NCBI GenBank assembly: GCA_030425425.1
Contig: JAUIAO010000012.1
Span: 1 to 64,000, forward strand
Origin: Bacteroidia bacterium
GTDB taxonomy: Bacteria; Bacteroidota; Bacteroidia; Cytophagales; Cyclobacteriaceae
DNA length: 64,000 nucleotides
Reading direction: 5' to 3'
Shown: piece after piece, positions 1 through 8,922 of the stretch
Layout: each line of letters begins with the position of its first letter
Position numbering within the stretch: position 1 is the stretch's first letter
Notes under the pieces: model-generated
What the model saw: only the letters and a program-made list of their open reading frames with translations
Database searches by the model: none
Told to the model about the DNA's origin: nothing
Translations under genes and position numbers: made by a program

Positions 1-63
1 TGCCTCGGGGTACTTTATTGGTTCAAGAATTCATCTAAGGAATTGAAAGCTTTAAACCATTTT

Positions 64-1020
64 TTAATATCGGCTCCCCACAGTCGATTTAGGAATGTGT
101 TTCTCGATTTCAGCCAGATCCTCTTTGGCCAGCTCTACCTCATAAGCTCCTATGTTCTCCTCTAATCGATGGATTTTTCTGGTGCCCGGAATCGTGGTGA
201 TTTCATCATTTTGGCTGAGAATCCATGCGAGTGCTAGTTGTGCTTTGGTTACACCTTTGTCCTGTGCTATGCCTTCAATTACTTCAACAAATTTGAGGTT
301 TTCTTTGATCGCTTCATCGGTGAATCGTGGATTATTTAATCTGAAATCTCCCGCTTCCAGATCTTCCCTGCTTTTGATTGCTCCTGTTAAAAATCCACGA
401 CCCAGAGGGCTATAAGCTACAAAGGTGATCCCTAGCTCCTTACATACTTCAAAAATTTCATCCTCTGGTTCTCTGCTCCAGAGCGAATATTCTGTCTGCA
501 AAGCGGTGATAGGATGTACCGCATGCGCACGTCTAAGTGTCTCAGCATCCACTTCTGACAGTCCGAGGTACTTCACTTTTCCTTGTTTCACCAGCTCAGC
601 CATCGCTCCCACACTTTCCTCAATCTCCACCTTTGGGTCTGGTCTGTGCATATAGTAGAGATCTATGACTTCTGTCCCCAATCTTTGGAGGCTTTTTTCA
701 CATGATTCTTGGACATATTCTGGTTTTCCATTGATTCCCAGAAATTCACCATTTGGTCCGCGCATTACGGCGAACTTGGTGGCAAGCGTGATATCTTTCC
801 ACTTTTCTTTAAATGCTTTTGCAAGTAATTCTTCATTCGCTCCCCATCCATACATATCCGCTGTGTCGAAGAAGTTGACTCCAAGATCGATCGCTTTGTG
901 TAGCGTGTTGATAGATTCAGTTTCATTGAATGAGCCATAAAATTCTGACATGCCCATGCAGCCAAGTCCTATGCGGTTGATATTGAGTGAGCTGTTTCCC
1001 AGAGTGGTGTGTCGTTTCAT
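64..1020 (-). CDS. Aldo/keto reductase
   Basis: A 318-residue aldo/keto reductase, a cytoplasmic NADPH-dependent enzyme that reduces aldehydes and ketones. The catalytic tetrad is visible as Asp52 and Tyr57 (DTADMYG), Lys82 (ATKF) and His125 (YMHRPD). The C-terminal cofactor-binding segment (TIPGTRK) is present and the length is normal for the family. The substrate cannot be told. It lies about 100 bases downstream of, and on the same strand as, an AraC-type regulator that has lost its 5' end, so its original control may be disturbed. An imperfect TAnnTTTG-like box (CATCTTTG, minus strand, 1048-1055) sits 28 bases upstream of the ATG. The family assignment is secure; the sub-group is not. Confidence 0.93.
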   Translation of the reverse strand: MKRHTTLGNSSLNINRIGLGCMGMSEFYGSFNETESINTLHKAIDLGVNFFDTADMYGWGANEELLAKAFKEKWKDITLATKFAVMRGPNGEFLGINGKPEYVQESCEKSLQRLGTEVIDLYYMHRPDPKVEIEESVGAMAELVKQGKVKYLGLSEVDAETLRRAHAVHPITALQTEYSLWSREPEDEIFEVCKELGITFVAYSPLGRGFLTGAIKSREDLEAGDFRLNNPRFTDEAIKENLKFVEVIEGIAQDKGVTKAQLALAWILSQNDEITTIPGTRKIHRLEENIGAYEVELAKEDLAEIEKHIPKSTVGSRY

Positions 1021-1118
1021 TTAATTGAGTGTTTATGGTTTGTATCACAAAGATGAAGAAATCAATCATTCGGAATATAACCACTATCAAAGAAGAAATG
1101 ACCAATTTCAAAGATTGG

Positions 1119-1853
1119 TCAAGAATTATGTTGATTCGATTTTCGAAAGGCTCCTGGTGATAGTCCAATTTGATTTTTAAAAAAGCGATTAAAATGGGTA
1201 GGCTCACTGAATCCCAGTTTGTAGGAGATTTCCTTTGCGGATAGATTAGTCCCGGTCAGCATCGTCTTGGCAGTTGAAAGCGTACGACTGGAAATCCAGT
1301 CATTCACCGTTTTGCCAGTTTTACTTTTGATGACAGAGTTCAAATAATTTGGATGGATGTTGAGCTGTTCTGCCAGATCTTGTGCCTGTACTCTCGTACC
1401 TGAAGTTTCTCGAATCATGATGTCTTTGAAAGCATTTTCGAGTAGCTGTTTGAATGCCTTCACAATCTGAGAGCTATTATTTCCCTCTTCTAATGGGTCA
1501 TAACCACACCAAAATTTCTCTTTGATTTTCAGCAGAATTATGAGGAAGAGATTCCCAAGGATCTTGTTTTTGTATTTCGATTCAGATTTAAACTCCCCGA
1601 ACATTTGCTGGTATAGCGCATCGAATTCTCTCATATCATTCTCAGAGAGCTCTTGAGGAGGGACAATCTCAGCCAGCAAAAAAGGAAACTCCCCAAATAC
1701 TTCCTGGAGAACCATTTCTGTCAAAAATTTCTCAGTAAATGAAATGAGATATGACTCCCGCGCCTCATGCAATTCATAGGATTTGATATGTCCGGGATTG
1801 GTGAAATAAAATGAATTATTCCCGAAAGGGAATTGGTGCTCGAGAAGTGCCAA
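1119..1853 (-). pseudogene. AraC-family regulator, 5'-truncated
   Basis: The reading frame encodes about 244 residues ending in a complete AraC DNA-binding domain: two helix-turn-helix units, the second containing ISYKLGFSEPTHFNRFFK. The N-terminal cupin-like effector domain is incomplete. The frame enters at a segment (FYFTNPGHIKSYE) that in full-length relatives lies some 50 residues inside the protein. The only start available near the 5' end is TTG at 1853; the first ATG is about residue 46. Immediately beyond that point the DNA turns into coding remnant of an unrelated permease on the other strand. I infer that a deletion removed the first part of this gene. A shortened protein could still be made, but it would lack part of its sensor domain. 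It probably once controlled the neighbouring reductase or permease. Confidence 0.7.
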
Positions 1854-2343
1854 TATCGAAGATTTACATGACGACCTTGAAGAAGTTTTTCAATTCAATT
1901 ATCAGGAAAAAGGAGCATTCAAAGCCCGCTGGATTTATTCCTATCAGGTTCTCACTAGTTGTTTTTCCTATGCACTGAAAAAGCGTAAGAGAGCCTCATC
2001 CTACTCACCTTATTATTCAAATAACTCGATGGCCATGTTTCAGAATTATTTCAAAATTGCCATTCGGAAGATCATGTGTGCATCAGAAACAGGACTGTAT
2101 TACTTGCTGTCTAAGGATTTTATTAAGATGATTGGCTTTTCGGTGCTTTTGGCGGTGCCACTTTCTTACGTCTTTTATGATAAACTCTTTCTGTATTTTC
2201 TAATTCGATATGGGCTTGGATTGGGATTTGTTGAGGTTGTGATAAGCGCGCTTTTTTTGTTTTTCATTGGTTTTATTTTCATCATTTGGCAAACCAATAA
2301 GGTAGCCAAATCAAACCCGGCAATGAACCTGAGATATGAGTAA
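1852..2343 (+). pseudogene. MacB/FtsX-type ABC permease remnant with internal deletion
   Basis: An open frame runs without a stop from about 1852 to 2343 but has no ATG before 2029. It first encodes a segment (DLHDDLEEVF, then NYFKIAIRK) typical of the cytoplasmic N-terminal extension and first lines of Bacteroidota FtsX-like permeases. It then jumps to the C-terminal end of the same family (LLSKDFIKMIGF, two membrane helices, KVAKSNPAMNLRYE). About 600-700 residues, including the periplasmic domain, are missing. The join falls at an IRK-coding stretch that occurs both near the start (FKIAIRN) and near the end (GIRKVMGAS) of intact relatives, so recombination between short homologies inside one gene would explain it. 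The beginning is also lost, at the same breakpoint that truncates the AraC gene. Almost certainly non-functional. Confidence 0.75.
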
Positions 2344-2521
2344 CCAAAGATTGTGAAACTTGTCACCATCTGCTTGAAAAGAAATGTGGTTTCTAGTGGG
2401 TTTTTGATACCACAATTGGTTTTATCCTTACCCTCAGGGTCGAGGTATTTAATAGGACAAATAAAATCTCAAGTATAATGGTTTGGCTTCTCAATATTCG
2501 AATTACCAAGACCTTAAAAAT

Positions 2522-3778
2522 TTAGGACAATTCGACCGAATAAGTTTCCTTCCTGGATATGATGGCTTTAATATTGAACTGAATCACAATTGAAAGGACT
2601 AATGCAACCACAAATAGACCTGCAAAAATGTACAGGGTTTGGGCGTAGCTGCCTGTAGTTGACTTTACATAATCTGCCAGCTGTGGCCCAACGAGTCCAG
2701 CAGCAGCCCAGGCTGTGAGGATATTTCCATAGATTCCGCTCAGGTTTTTTGTCCCAAAAATGTCACCAATGTATGCGGCAACCGTGGAAAATCCCCCACC
2801 ATAGCATGAAATGATGATGAAAACTAATGCCTGAAATACAATGGAATTAGTGGTTTGTGGTAAGAGAAAGAAAGCGACAATCTGAATTACAAAAAAGGCT
2901 GTATAAGTCATTGGTCTGCCAATCCAATCAGAGAAACTAGCCCAGCCGATTCTACCTAAGCCATTAAAAAGCCCCATCGTACCTACCATCGCTGCTGCTG
3001 CCACAGGAGTAAGTCCGGCGATCTCCTGAGATAAAGGTGAGGCTATCGAAATGACCGCAATGCCGCAGGTCACATTCAAGAACAACATCAGCCATAAATA
3101 GTAAAACCGAGCGGTAGAAAAAGCTTCTTTGGTGGTCAGCTCTTCCAGATCGGTTTTGATTTTCTTACTTTCAGTATTTTTTTCGAATCCTGCAGGAGCC
3201 CAACCATTCGGAGGAGTAGCCAGATATTGTGCTGAGCTCATTATCACGGTAAAATATGCAACACCCAGGATGTAAAACGTAGAAGAAATACCAACGGCAT
3301 CTATCAGGAACTGAATGATACTGCTCGCCAGCAACGCACCAAACCCAAAGCCCATAATTGCCAGGCCAGTTGCTAATCCCCGCTTGTCCGGAAACCACTT
3401 CATCAATGTAGATACTGGAGCCAGATATCCGACTCCCAGACCAATTCCGCTAATGACACCATAGCCAACATAGAATAAGTATAAACTCTGCAGTTGGATA
3501 GCCAATCCGGCTATAATCAACCCCAAGCCATAAAATCCAGCTGCGATCATTCCACTTTTCTTTGGGCCGATGCTTTCGATTTTGCGCCCAAGAAATGCAG
3601 CAGAAAGCCCTAAAAACAAAATGGCAATACTGAAAGCCCAGGCGGTCTCTTTATACTCCCAGCCAACACTGTTGAGAAGAGGTTTCTTCAGCACGCTATA
3701 AGCATAAACAGCGCCAATTGAAATATGAATGCCTACTGCAGAAGCAGCGATGAACCATCTGTTTTTGATTTTGTCCAT
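2522..3778 (-). CDS. MFS transporter, oxalate/formate antiporter (OFA)-like
   Basis: A 418-residue inner-membrane carrier with twelve likely membrane helices. It belongs to the OFA branch of the major facilitator superfamily, whose members exchange small monocarboxylates such as formate, oxalate, lactate or pyruvate. The N-terminal IHISIGAVYAYSVLKKPL and the loop WFPDKRGLATGLAIMGFG are typical of that branch. I place the start at the ATG at 3778 (MDKIKNRW). A longer frame reaching 3868 would add 30 hydrophilic residues unlike the family and would cover a Crp/Fnr-like box. It is divergent from pflB-pflA, which suggests export of formate or movement of pyruvate/lactate during anaerobic growth. 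The exact substrate is an inference. Confidence 0.87.
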   Translation of the reverse strand: MDKIKNRWFIAASAVGIHISIGAVYAYSVLKKPLLNSVGWEYKETAWAFSIAILFLGLSAAFLGRKIESIGPKKSGMIAAGFYGLGLIIAGLAIQLQSLYLFYVGYGVISGIGLGVGYLAPVSTLMKWFPDKRGLATGLAIMGFGFGALLASSIIQFLIDAVGISSTFYILGVAYFTVIMSSAQYLATPPNGWAPAGFEKNTESKKIKTDLEELTTKEAFSTARFYYLWLMLFLNVTCGIAVISIASPLSQEIAGLTPVAAAAMVGTMGLFNGLGRIGWASFSDWIGRPMTYTAFFVIQIVAFFLLPQTTNSIVFQALVFIIISCYGGGFSTVAAYIGDIFGTKNLSGIYGNILTAWAAAGLVGPQLADYVKSTTGSYAQTLYIFAGLFVVALVLSIVIQFNIKAIISRKETYSVELS

Positions 3779-3832
3779 GATGTTTTGAATCGATTTAGAC
3801 TGCAAAGCACATTCATTGGTTTGCCGTAAGCC

Positions 3833-3846
3833 ATGATGCCGATCAG
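3833..3846. promoter_or_regulatory. Crp/Fnr-like box 1 (transporter side)
   Basis: ATGATGCCGATCAG contains TGAT-N4-ATCA, the core of the Fnr consensus TTGAT-N4-ATCAA. It lies 55 bases upstream of the transporter ATG. Binding by a Crp/Fnr-family regulator is inferred. Confidence 0.55.
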
Positions 3847-4002
3847 AGATTTTAATGATCAAATTCATCTTTCACCCACAACTCACAACCGTTCTTTGCT
3901 TTGCAAAGGATTGCAACCCCCTTCACGCTCAAAAACATCGATTGCAAGCTCTAAACACATTTTTTTGCTTGTCTTCTGGATTTTATCTTTACTGCGAAAG
4001 CC

Positions 4003-4016
4003 ATGATTCCAATCAT
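4003..4016. promoter_or_regulatory. Crp/Fnr-like box 2 (pflB side)
   Basis: ATGATTCCAATCAT is a perfect inverted repeat matching the Fnr core TGAT-N4-ATCA. Its centre is about 65 bases before the start point expected from the TAATTTTG box at 4062-4069, a distance usual for class I activation. Confidence 0.58.
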
Positions 4017-4061
4017 TTTTTTGGCTGATCTTGTTCAGTTTATCAGGGTATTTTGTCAGTG

Positions 4062-4069
4062 TAATTTTG
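4062..4069 (+). promoter_or_regulatory. Bacteroidota -7 box of pflB
   Basis: TAATTTTG, followed by C, matches TAnnTTTG. No TTG is found at the normal -33 distance, which fits a promoter that depends on an activator. Confidence 0.5.
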
Positions 4070-4103
4070 CATTGAGTTTCAATCACCTTAACAAATAAGT
4101 ATC

Positions 4104-6344
4104 ATGTCGAACGTAGTAACACAAACCAAACAATTTGTCGATGGAATCTGGAAAGAGGAAATCGATGTACGCAACTTCGTACAACTAAACATCACCCCTT
4201 ATGAAGGGAATGGTGATTTTTTGTGTGGACCTACCGACAACACTGAAATCCTATTTGATATCTGCATGAAAGCCGTGCAGGAAGAACTGGCCAACAATGG
4301 CGTGAGATCCATAGACCCTGATGTGATCTCCCGAATCAACTCGCATGCGGCTGGGTATATTTCCAAAGAACATGAAGTGATCGTTGGTCTGCAGACCGAC
4401 GAATTGCTGAAACGTGCCATCAAGCCATACGGTGGTGCACGTGTAGTGGAAAAGGCTTGTAGCGAACATGGCATTCAGCTTAATCCTCAAGTAAAGGAGA
4501 TGTTCGCCAATTACATCAAATCACATAATGATGGTGTGTTTGATGCTTACACAGATGAAATCAGAACTTTCCGTTCACTTGGATTCCTGACTGGTTTGCC
4601 AGACAATTACGCTCGTGGTAGAATCATTGGTGACTATAGAAGGTTGGCACTCTATGGTGCAGATAGATTAATCACACAGAAGGAGCAGGATCTACAAAAT
4701 CTGACTGGTCCAATGACGGATGCCAGAATCAGATTACGAGAAGAAGTAAACGAGCAGATCAAAGCGCTCAAGGAAATCAAAGCCCTCGGTTCACGATATG
4801 GACTGGATTTGAGTAGACCAGCTGAAAATGCTAAAGAGGCTGTTCAGTGGGTTTACATGGCGTATCTGGCTGCCGTGAAAGAACAGGATGGAGCGGCTAT
4901 GTCTCTAGGAAATGTTTCTTCTTTCCTTGATATTTATATTGAAAGAGATTTGCAAGAAGGTTTGATCACAGAGGAGGAAGCTCAGGAAATGATCGACCAA
5001 TTGGTGATGAAACTGAGAATGGTACGTCATCTTCGCATGGAAGCATACAATGAGATTTTCGCTGGTGATCCTACCTGGGTAACAGAAGCCATTGGAGGTT
5101 TGAGCCTTGCTGGCGGTCACAAAGTGACCAAAAACTCTTTCAGATTTTTGCAGACTTTGTACAACCTGGGCCCTTCTCCTGAGCCGAATATGACCGTACT
5201 TTGGTCTTCTTCTCTGCCAAAAGGCTTCAAAGAATTTTGTGCCAAGGTTTCTGTGGACACTTCATCTATTCAATATGAAAATGATGATTTGATGCGCTGC
5301 ACACGAAATGCCGATGACTATGGTATCGCATGTTGCGTTTCATTCCAGGAAATCGGGAAACACATCCAGTTTTTTGGTGCACGTACCAATCTTGCAAAAA
5401 CTTTGCTTTTGGCGATCAACTCTGGCCGATGCGAAAACACCGGAGCTCAGGTGATCAATGGTGTGCCAGCTTTGAAAAGTGACGTGCTTGATTTTGACGA
5501 GGTGATGGCCAACTTCAAAATCGCGATGAAGGAAGTAGCCCGTGTATATGTGGAGTCGATGAATATCATCCACTTTATGCATGATAAATATTACTACGAA
5601 AGAGCTCAGATGGCTTTTGTGGATACAGACCCAAAGGTCAATGTGGCTTATGGTATAGCAGGTCTTTCAATTGTGGCTGACTCACTTTCTGCGATTAAGC
5701 ACGCAAAAGTAACTGCAGTCAGAAATGAGGACGGATTAGCAGTAGACTTCAAGATTGATGGTGAATTTCCATTCTATGGCAATGACAATGATAGCGTGGA
5801 TCTGCTGGCAGTGGATGTTACTTCACATTTCAACAAACAACTGTCTGCTTACGAAACATACAAAAATGCTGAGCCTACCATGTCAATCCTGACCATTACT
5901 TCTAATGTATCATACGGTAGAAAAACAGGAGCAACACCAGATGGAAGAGCAAGAGGTATTGCATTTGCACCTGGAGCCAACCCAATGCATGGACGCGATA
6001 CACATGGGGCAATTGCTTCATTAAACTCCGTGGCAAAGCTGAATTACGAGGATGCGCTCGATGGGATTTCAAACACCATGTCTTTGATTCCGAAGACCTT
6101 GGGCAACGACGAAAATAGCCGAATGAGAAACCTTGTAGCGATTTTGGATGGTTATTTCAATAGAGGAGCACACCACCTGAACGTAAACGTACTAAATCGT
6201 GAATTGCTCATGGATGCAATGGATCATCCTGAAAAGTATCCACAGCTGACAATTAGGGTGTCAGGATATGCGGTAAATTTCGTGAGACTCTCTCGTGATC
6301 AGCAGATGGAAGTATTGTCAAGAAGTTTCTTTGATAAATTTTAA
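4104..6344 (+). CDS. pflB: Formate C-acetyltransferase (pyruvate formate-lyase)
   Basis: A 746-residue glycyl-radical enzyme that splits pyruvate with CoA into acetyl-CoA and formate under anoxic conditions. The adjacent active-site cysteines are Cys410-Cys411 (GIACCVSF). The radical glycine is Gly721 in RVSGYAVNF, 26 residues from the end. The length and the PFL-specific CC pair separate it from glycerol dehydratase-like relatives. The activating enzyme pflA follows after 12 bases, so the two form an operon. The upstream region has a Crp/Fnr-like box, consistent with oxygen-dependent control. It suggests a facultatively anaerobic or microaerobic lifestyle for the host. Confidence 0.97.
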   Translation: MSNVVTQTKQFVDGIWKEEIDVRNFVQLNITPYEGNGDFLCGPTDNTEILFDICMKAVQEELANNGVRSIDPDVISRINSHAAGYISKEHEVIVGLQTDELLKRAIKPYGGARVVEKACSEHGIQLNPQVKEMFANYIKSHNDGVFDAYTDEIRTFRSLGFLTGLPDNYARGRIIGDYRRLALYGADRLITQKEQDLQNLTGPMTDARIRLREEVNEQIKALKEIKALGSRYGLDLSRPAENAKEAVQWVYMAYLAAVKEQDGAAMSLGNVSSFLDIYIERDLQEGLITEEEAQEMIDQLVMKLRMVRHLRMEAYNEIFAGDPTWVTEAIGGLSLAGGHKVTKNSFRFLQTLYNLGPSPEPNMTVLWSSSLPKGFKEFCAKVSVDTSSIQYENDDLMRCTRNADDYGIACCVSFQEIGKHIQFFGARTNLAKTLLLAINSGRCENTGAQVINGVPALKSDVLDFDEVMANFKIAMKEVARVYVESMNIIHFMHDKYYYERAQMAFVDTDPKVNVAYGIAGLSIVADSLSAIKHAKVTAVRNEDGLAVDFKIDGEFPFYGNDNDSVDLLAVDVTSHFNKQLSAYETYKNAEPTMSILTITSNVSYGRKTGATPDGRARGIAFAPGANPMHGRDTHGAIASLNSVAKLNYEDALDGISNTMSLIPKTLGNDENSRMRNLVAILDGYFNRGAHHLNVNVLNRELLMDAMDHPEKYPQLTIRVSGYAVNFVRLSRDQQMEVLSRSFFDKF

Positions 6345-6356
6345 AAGAGGGCATCA

Positions 6357-7133
6357 ATGAGTAATGTAAAAACACTCCTCTTTTCAGAGAAAGAGGTCAA
6401 GAGAGATCTGCTCAATATCCACTCGATCGAATCATTTGGGACATTTGATGGGCCAGGCATTCGTTACGTGTTGTTCCTACAAGGATGTCCGTTCAAATGT
6501 CTTTATTGTGCTAATCCTGACACCATGAAATTTGAAGATGGTAAGGAGTATCGCATAGCGGATGTGGTGAAAGAGGCCATGAACATGAAGTCATACTACA
6601 CGAATGGCGGTGGTGTGACCGTCTCAGGAGGAGAGCCATGCTGTCAGGCGAAGAAGCTGATTTCATTGTTTGAGCAGCTAAAAATTGAAGGCATTCACAC
6701 GGCACTAGATACCAATGGTCATGTGATGAATCAATATGTAAAAAATCTTCTTGAGCTGACGGATTTGGTGCTTTTGGATGTGAAACACATCAATGATTCC
6801 ATGCATGAAATTGTGACTGGAAAGAGCAATCACAAAACATTAGAGTTTGCCAATTACCTCAGAGAGATCGAAAAGCCAACATGGTTGCGCTATGTTTTAG
6901 TGCCTGGGTTGACAGACAAGCCGGAACATTTGCATGAGTTGGGGGAATATTTCAAAGATTTTAAGAATGTCGAAAAGCTGGAGATTCAGCCATATCATAC
7001 ACTTGGTGAGCACAAATGGGAGCATCTGGGAATGGATTATCCATTGAAAGGAACTCCTGTAAACACCAAAGACCAGTTAGATAAAGCCAAAGAGATCTTT
7101 GAGCAATATTTCAAAGAAGTAGTAGTGAATTAA
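6357..7133 (+). CDS. pflA: Pyruvate formate-lyase-activating enzyme
   Basis: A 258-residue radical-SAM enzyme that installs the glycyl radical on PflB. The [4Fe-4S] cluster ligands are Cys44, Cys48 and Cys51 (GCPFKCLYC), in the CxxxCxxC spacing of the superfamily. The SAM-binding GGGVTVSGGEP motif follows, and the short form without a ferredoxin insert is that of true PFL activases. It is the second gene of the pflB-pflA operon, 12 bases after pflB. No clear terminator is visible after it; the next gene is convergent. Confidence 0.97.
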   Translation: MSNVKTLLFSEKEVKRDLLNIHSIESFGTFDGPGIRYVLFLQGCPFKCLYCANPDTMKFEDGKEYRIADVVKEAMNMKSYYTNGGGVTVSGGEPCCQAKKLISLFEQLKIEGIHTALDTNGHVMNQYVKNLLELTDLVLLDVKHINDSMHEIVTGKSNHKTLEFANYLREIEKPTWLRYVLVPGLTDKPEHLHELGEYFKDFKNVEKLEIQPYHTLGEHKWEHLGMDYPLKGTPVNTKDQLDKAKEIFEQYFKEVVVN

Positions 7134-7172
7134 ATTTTTGTAAATCGGAAACGGATGGACGGGTTTGGGTCT

Positions 7173-7961
7173 TCATAGCTCAAACTCATCTCCATCTTTC
7201 TGGAAAGGGAACCGGTTTCTGAATAGCTCCATTTCACGGTAATTTAACGAGCTTTCGATGATTTCTTCAGATTCAGAAAATGCTATTTTTTCTCCTGTAT
7301 AATCATAAATGGCTGAGTGACCTACATAATTTGCCCCTACACCGTCCTTACCCGTTCTGTTTACACCAATACAATAAGACGTGTTTTCAATGGCACGGGC
7401 GGCTAAAAGAGTGTCCCATGCATGGATTCTCGGTTTAGGCCAGTTTGCGATGTATAGTAGACAATCATACTCGTAGTTATTTTCTGCAGATCTACGGGAC
7501 CGAGACCAAACTGGAAATCTCAAATCATAACATATCAATGGCATGATATTCCAGCCTTTGATTTTTAGAGTTATTCTACTTTTGCCTGCAGTGAATCCTT
7601 CGTCTTCTCCTACTAGAGTAAACAGATGTTTCTTGTCATAATAATAGGCTCCGCCATCTGGGTAAACTGCATATAAACGATTAAAGAATTGACCATTTTC
7701 CTGGACGATGTAGCTTCCCGCTATCACGGCTTTGGTCTGCGCAGCTTGCTGCTGCATCCATTTAAAGGTTTTTGTTCTGGCAGGTTCTGCCAGCTCTTTT
7801 GGCTTCATGGAGAAACCAGTAGTGAAAGTTTCCGGAAGTACAATTATATCCGGGTGACTCTCAATCTGCCAGATTTTCTCTTCAAACATAGCCAGATTAG
7901 CCTCTGTATTTTCCCAGTGTAGGTCAGATTGTATTATGGAAACTTTCAGGTCGTCCATCAT
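7173..7961 (-). CDS. Nitrilase-superfamily omega-amidase
   Basis: A 262-residue carbon-nitrogen hydrolase of the YafV/Nit2 type, which deaminates alpha-ketoglutaramate and similar omega-amides. The Glu-Lys-Cys triad is visible in LPETFTTGF, YDKKHLF and PLICYDLRFP. The cysteine motif CYDLRFP and the WPKPR segment are typical of omega-amidases rather than nitrilases. It is the last gene of a minus-strand operon. Its first ATG overlaps the def stop codon by 4 bases (ATGA), and a second ATG follows directly. Confidence 0.88.
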   Translation of the reverse strand: MMDDLKVSIIQSDLHWENTEANLAMFEEKIWQIESHPDIIVLPETFTTGFSMKPKELAEPARTKTFKWMQQQAAQTKAVIAGSYIVQENGQFFNRLYAVYPDGGAYYYDKKHLFTLVGEDEGFTAGKSRITLKIKGWNIMPLICYDLRFPVWSRSRRSAENNYEYDCLLYIANWPKPRIHAWDTLLAARAIENTSYCIGVNRTGKDGVGANYVGHSAIYDYTGEKIAFSESEEIIESSLNYREMELFRNRFPFQKDGDEFEL

Positions 7962-8509
7962 CTTTTGGATGGAATTCTTACTCGATAGTCTGCATCCACT
8001 TTTCCTTTGCTGATATTGGCGAGCTTCCCTTTGATGAGTCTTCTTTTAAGTGCAGAAATGTGATCGGTGAAAAGAATGCCTTCTATGTGGTCATATTCAT
8101 GCTGAATCACCCGCGCATGGATATCATCATATTCCTCTTCATGCAGGTTCCAGTCTTCGTCATAGTAGCGAATTCTGAGGATTTCTGGCCTATCCACATC
8201 CGCTCTGATTCCAGGTATGCTGAGGCATCCCTCTTCAAACGCCCAGTCATCTCCATCTTCTTCGATGATTTCAGGATTGATGAAAGCCTTTTTCACTCCC
8301 TCTTCTTCATTTTCCATCATTGGAGTGTCATCGATCACAAAAAGTCGGATTGATTTGCCTATCTGTGGAGCTGCAAGACCTACGCCGGATGCTGCATACA
8401 TAGTTTCAAACATGTCGGCAACCAATTCTTTAATGTCTGTGCCTTCCGGAATGTCTTCAGCTAACTTTTTCAATACCGGGTCTCCGTAAAGTACGATTGG
8501 ATATATCAT
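7958..8509 (-). CDS. def: Peptide deformylase
   Basis: A 183-residue metalloenzyme that removes the formyl group from the N-terminal methionine of new proteins. All three family motifs are present: GVGLAAPQIG (motif 1), EGCLSIPG (motif 2, with the metal-binding cysteine) and QHEYDHIEG (motif 3, with two metal-binding histidines and the catalytic glutamate). The acidic insert between motifs 1 and 2 (PMMENEEEG) is usual in Bacteroidota. It overlaps ruvX upstream and the amidase downstream by 4 bases each, which implies translational coupling. Confidence 0.97.
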   Translation of the reverse strand: MIYPIVLYGDPVLKKLAEDIPEGTDIKELVADMFETMYAASGVGLAAPQIGKSIRLFVIDDTPMMENEEEGVKKAFINPEIIEEDGDDWAFEEGCLSIPGIRADVDRPEILRIRYYDEDWNLHEEEYDDIHARVIQHEYDHIEGILFTDHISALKRRLIKGKLANISKGKVDADYRVRIPSKR

Positions 8510-8922
8510 GAATTTGCTTCTAAATAGGACTGCAAAATGATTGCAGCACTTACCTTGTCTATATTTCCTTTATTCTTGATTCGGTCTTTCTTCTTACTGC
8601 CACCGGCAATCATGGCGTCCAGGGCCATTTTGGAAGTAAACCGTTCGTCGTGCAAAAATAGTTTCTTGTTTGGAAATAGTTTACGGAATCTATTCACCGC
8701 TGCCTGAACGATCTGCGTGGCATTGGTATCAGAGCCATCCGTATTTTTTGGCATCCCTATGACTACTTCCGAAACATCCTCTTTTTCAAAATAATCTTTC
8801 AAAAAGTCAAAAAGCGTGTGAGAAGGAATGGTGTCAAGTGGAGAAGCAATCATGCCGAGAGGGTCGGTTACAGCCATTCCTGTACGTTTTGCACCATAGT
8901 CCAGGGCAAGAATTCTGGCCAT
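8506..8922 (-). CDS. ruvX: Putative pre-16S rRNA nuclease / Holliday-junction resolvase YqgF
   Basis: A 138-residue RNase H-fold protein of the YqgF family, implicated in 16S rRNA 5' maturation. The start MARILALDYGAKRTGMAV carries the first catalytic aspartate, and VVIGMPKN and HDERFTSKMA are the later motifs. I choose the ATG at 8922. It overlaps the TAA of the preceding gene (TAATG), whereas an earlier frame start would add twelve unrelated residues. It is the second gene of the hemerythrin-ruvX-def-amidase operon. Confidence 0.92.
   Translation of the reverse strand: MARILALDYGAKRTGMAVTDPLGMIASPLDTIPSHTLFDFLKDYFEKEDVSEVVIGMPKNTDGSDTNATQIVQAAVNRFRKLFPNKKLFLHDERFTSKMALDAMIAGGSKKKDRIKNKGNIDKVSAAIILQSYLEANS

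Larger units (their letters stand above)
3779..4103. promoter_or_regulatory. Divergent control region between OFA transporter and pflB
   Basis: This 325-base non-coding stretch separates two divergent genes of pyruvate/formate metabolism. It holds two copies of a 21-base motif of the form CGWAAGCCATGATKCCRATCA, both in the same orientation and 170 bases apart, and a TAnnTTTG promoter box before pflB. A 67-codon open frame on the minus strand (3883-4086) runs through it but looks like chance coding because it overlaps one box. Confidence 0.7.

Noticed and set aside
3779-3868. Longer start for the OFA transporter at 3868
   Set aside because: The extra 30 residues are hydrophilic, unlike the family, and include a regulatory box; the ATG at 3778 fits the normal N-terminus.
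3883-4086. 67-codon open frame between the transporter and pflB
   Set aside because: It overlaps a Crp/Fnr-like box and the pflB promoter, is rich in Lys/Asn codons as expected for chance in AT-rich DNA, and lacks any domain pattern.
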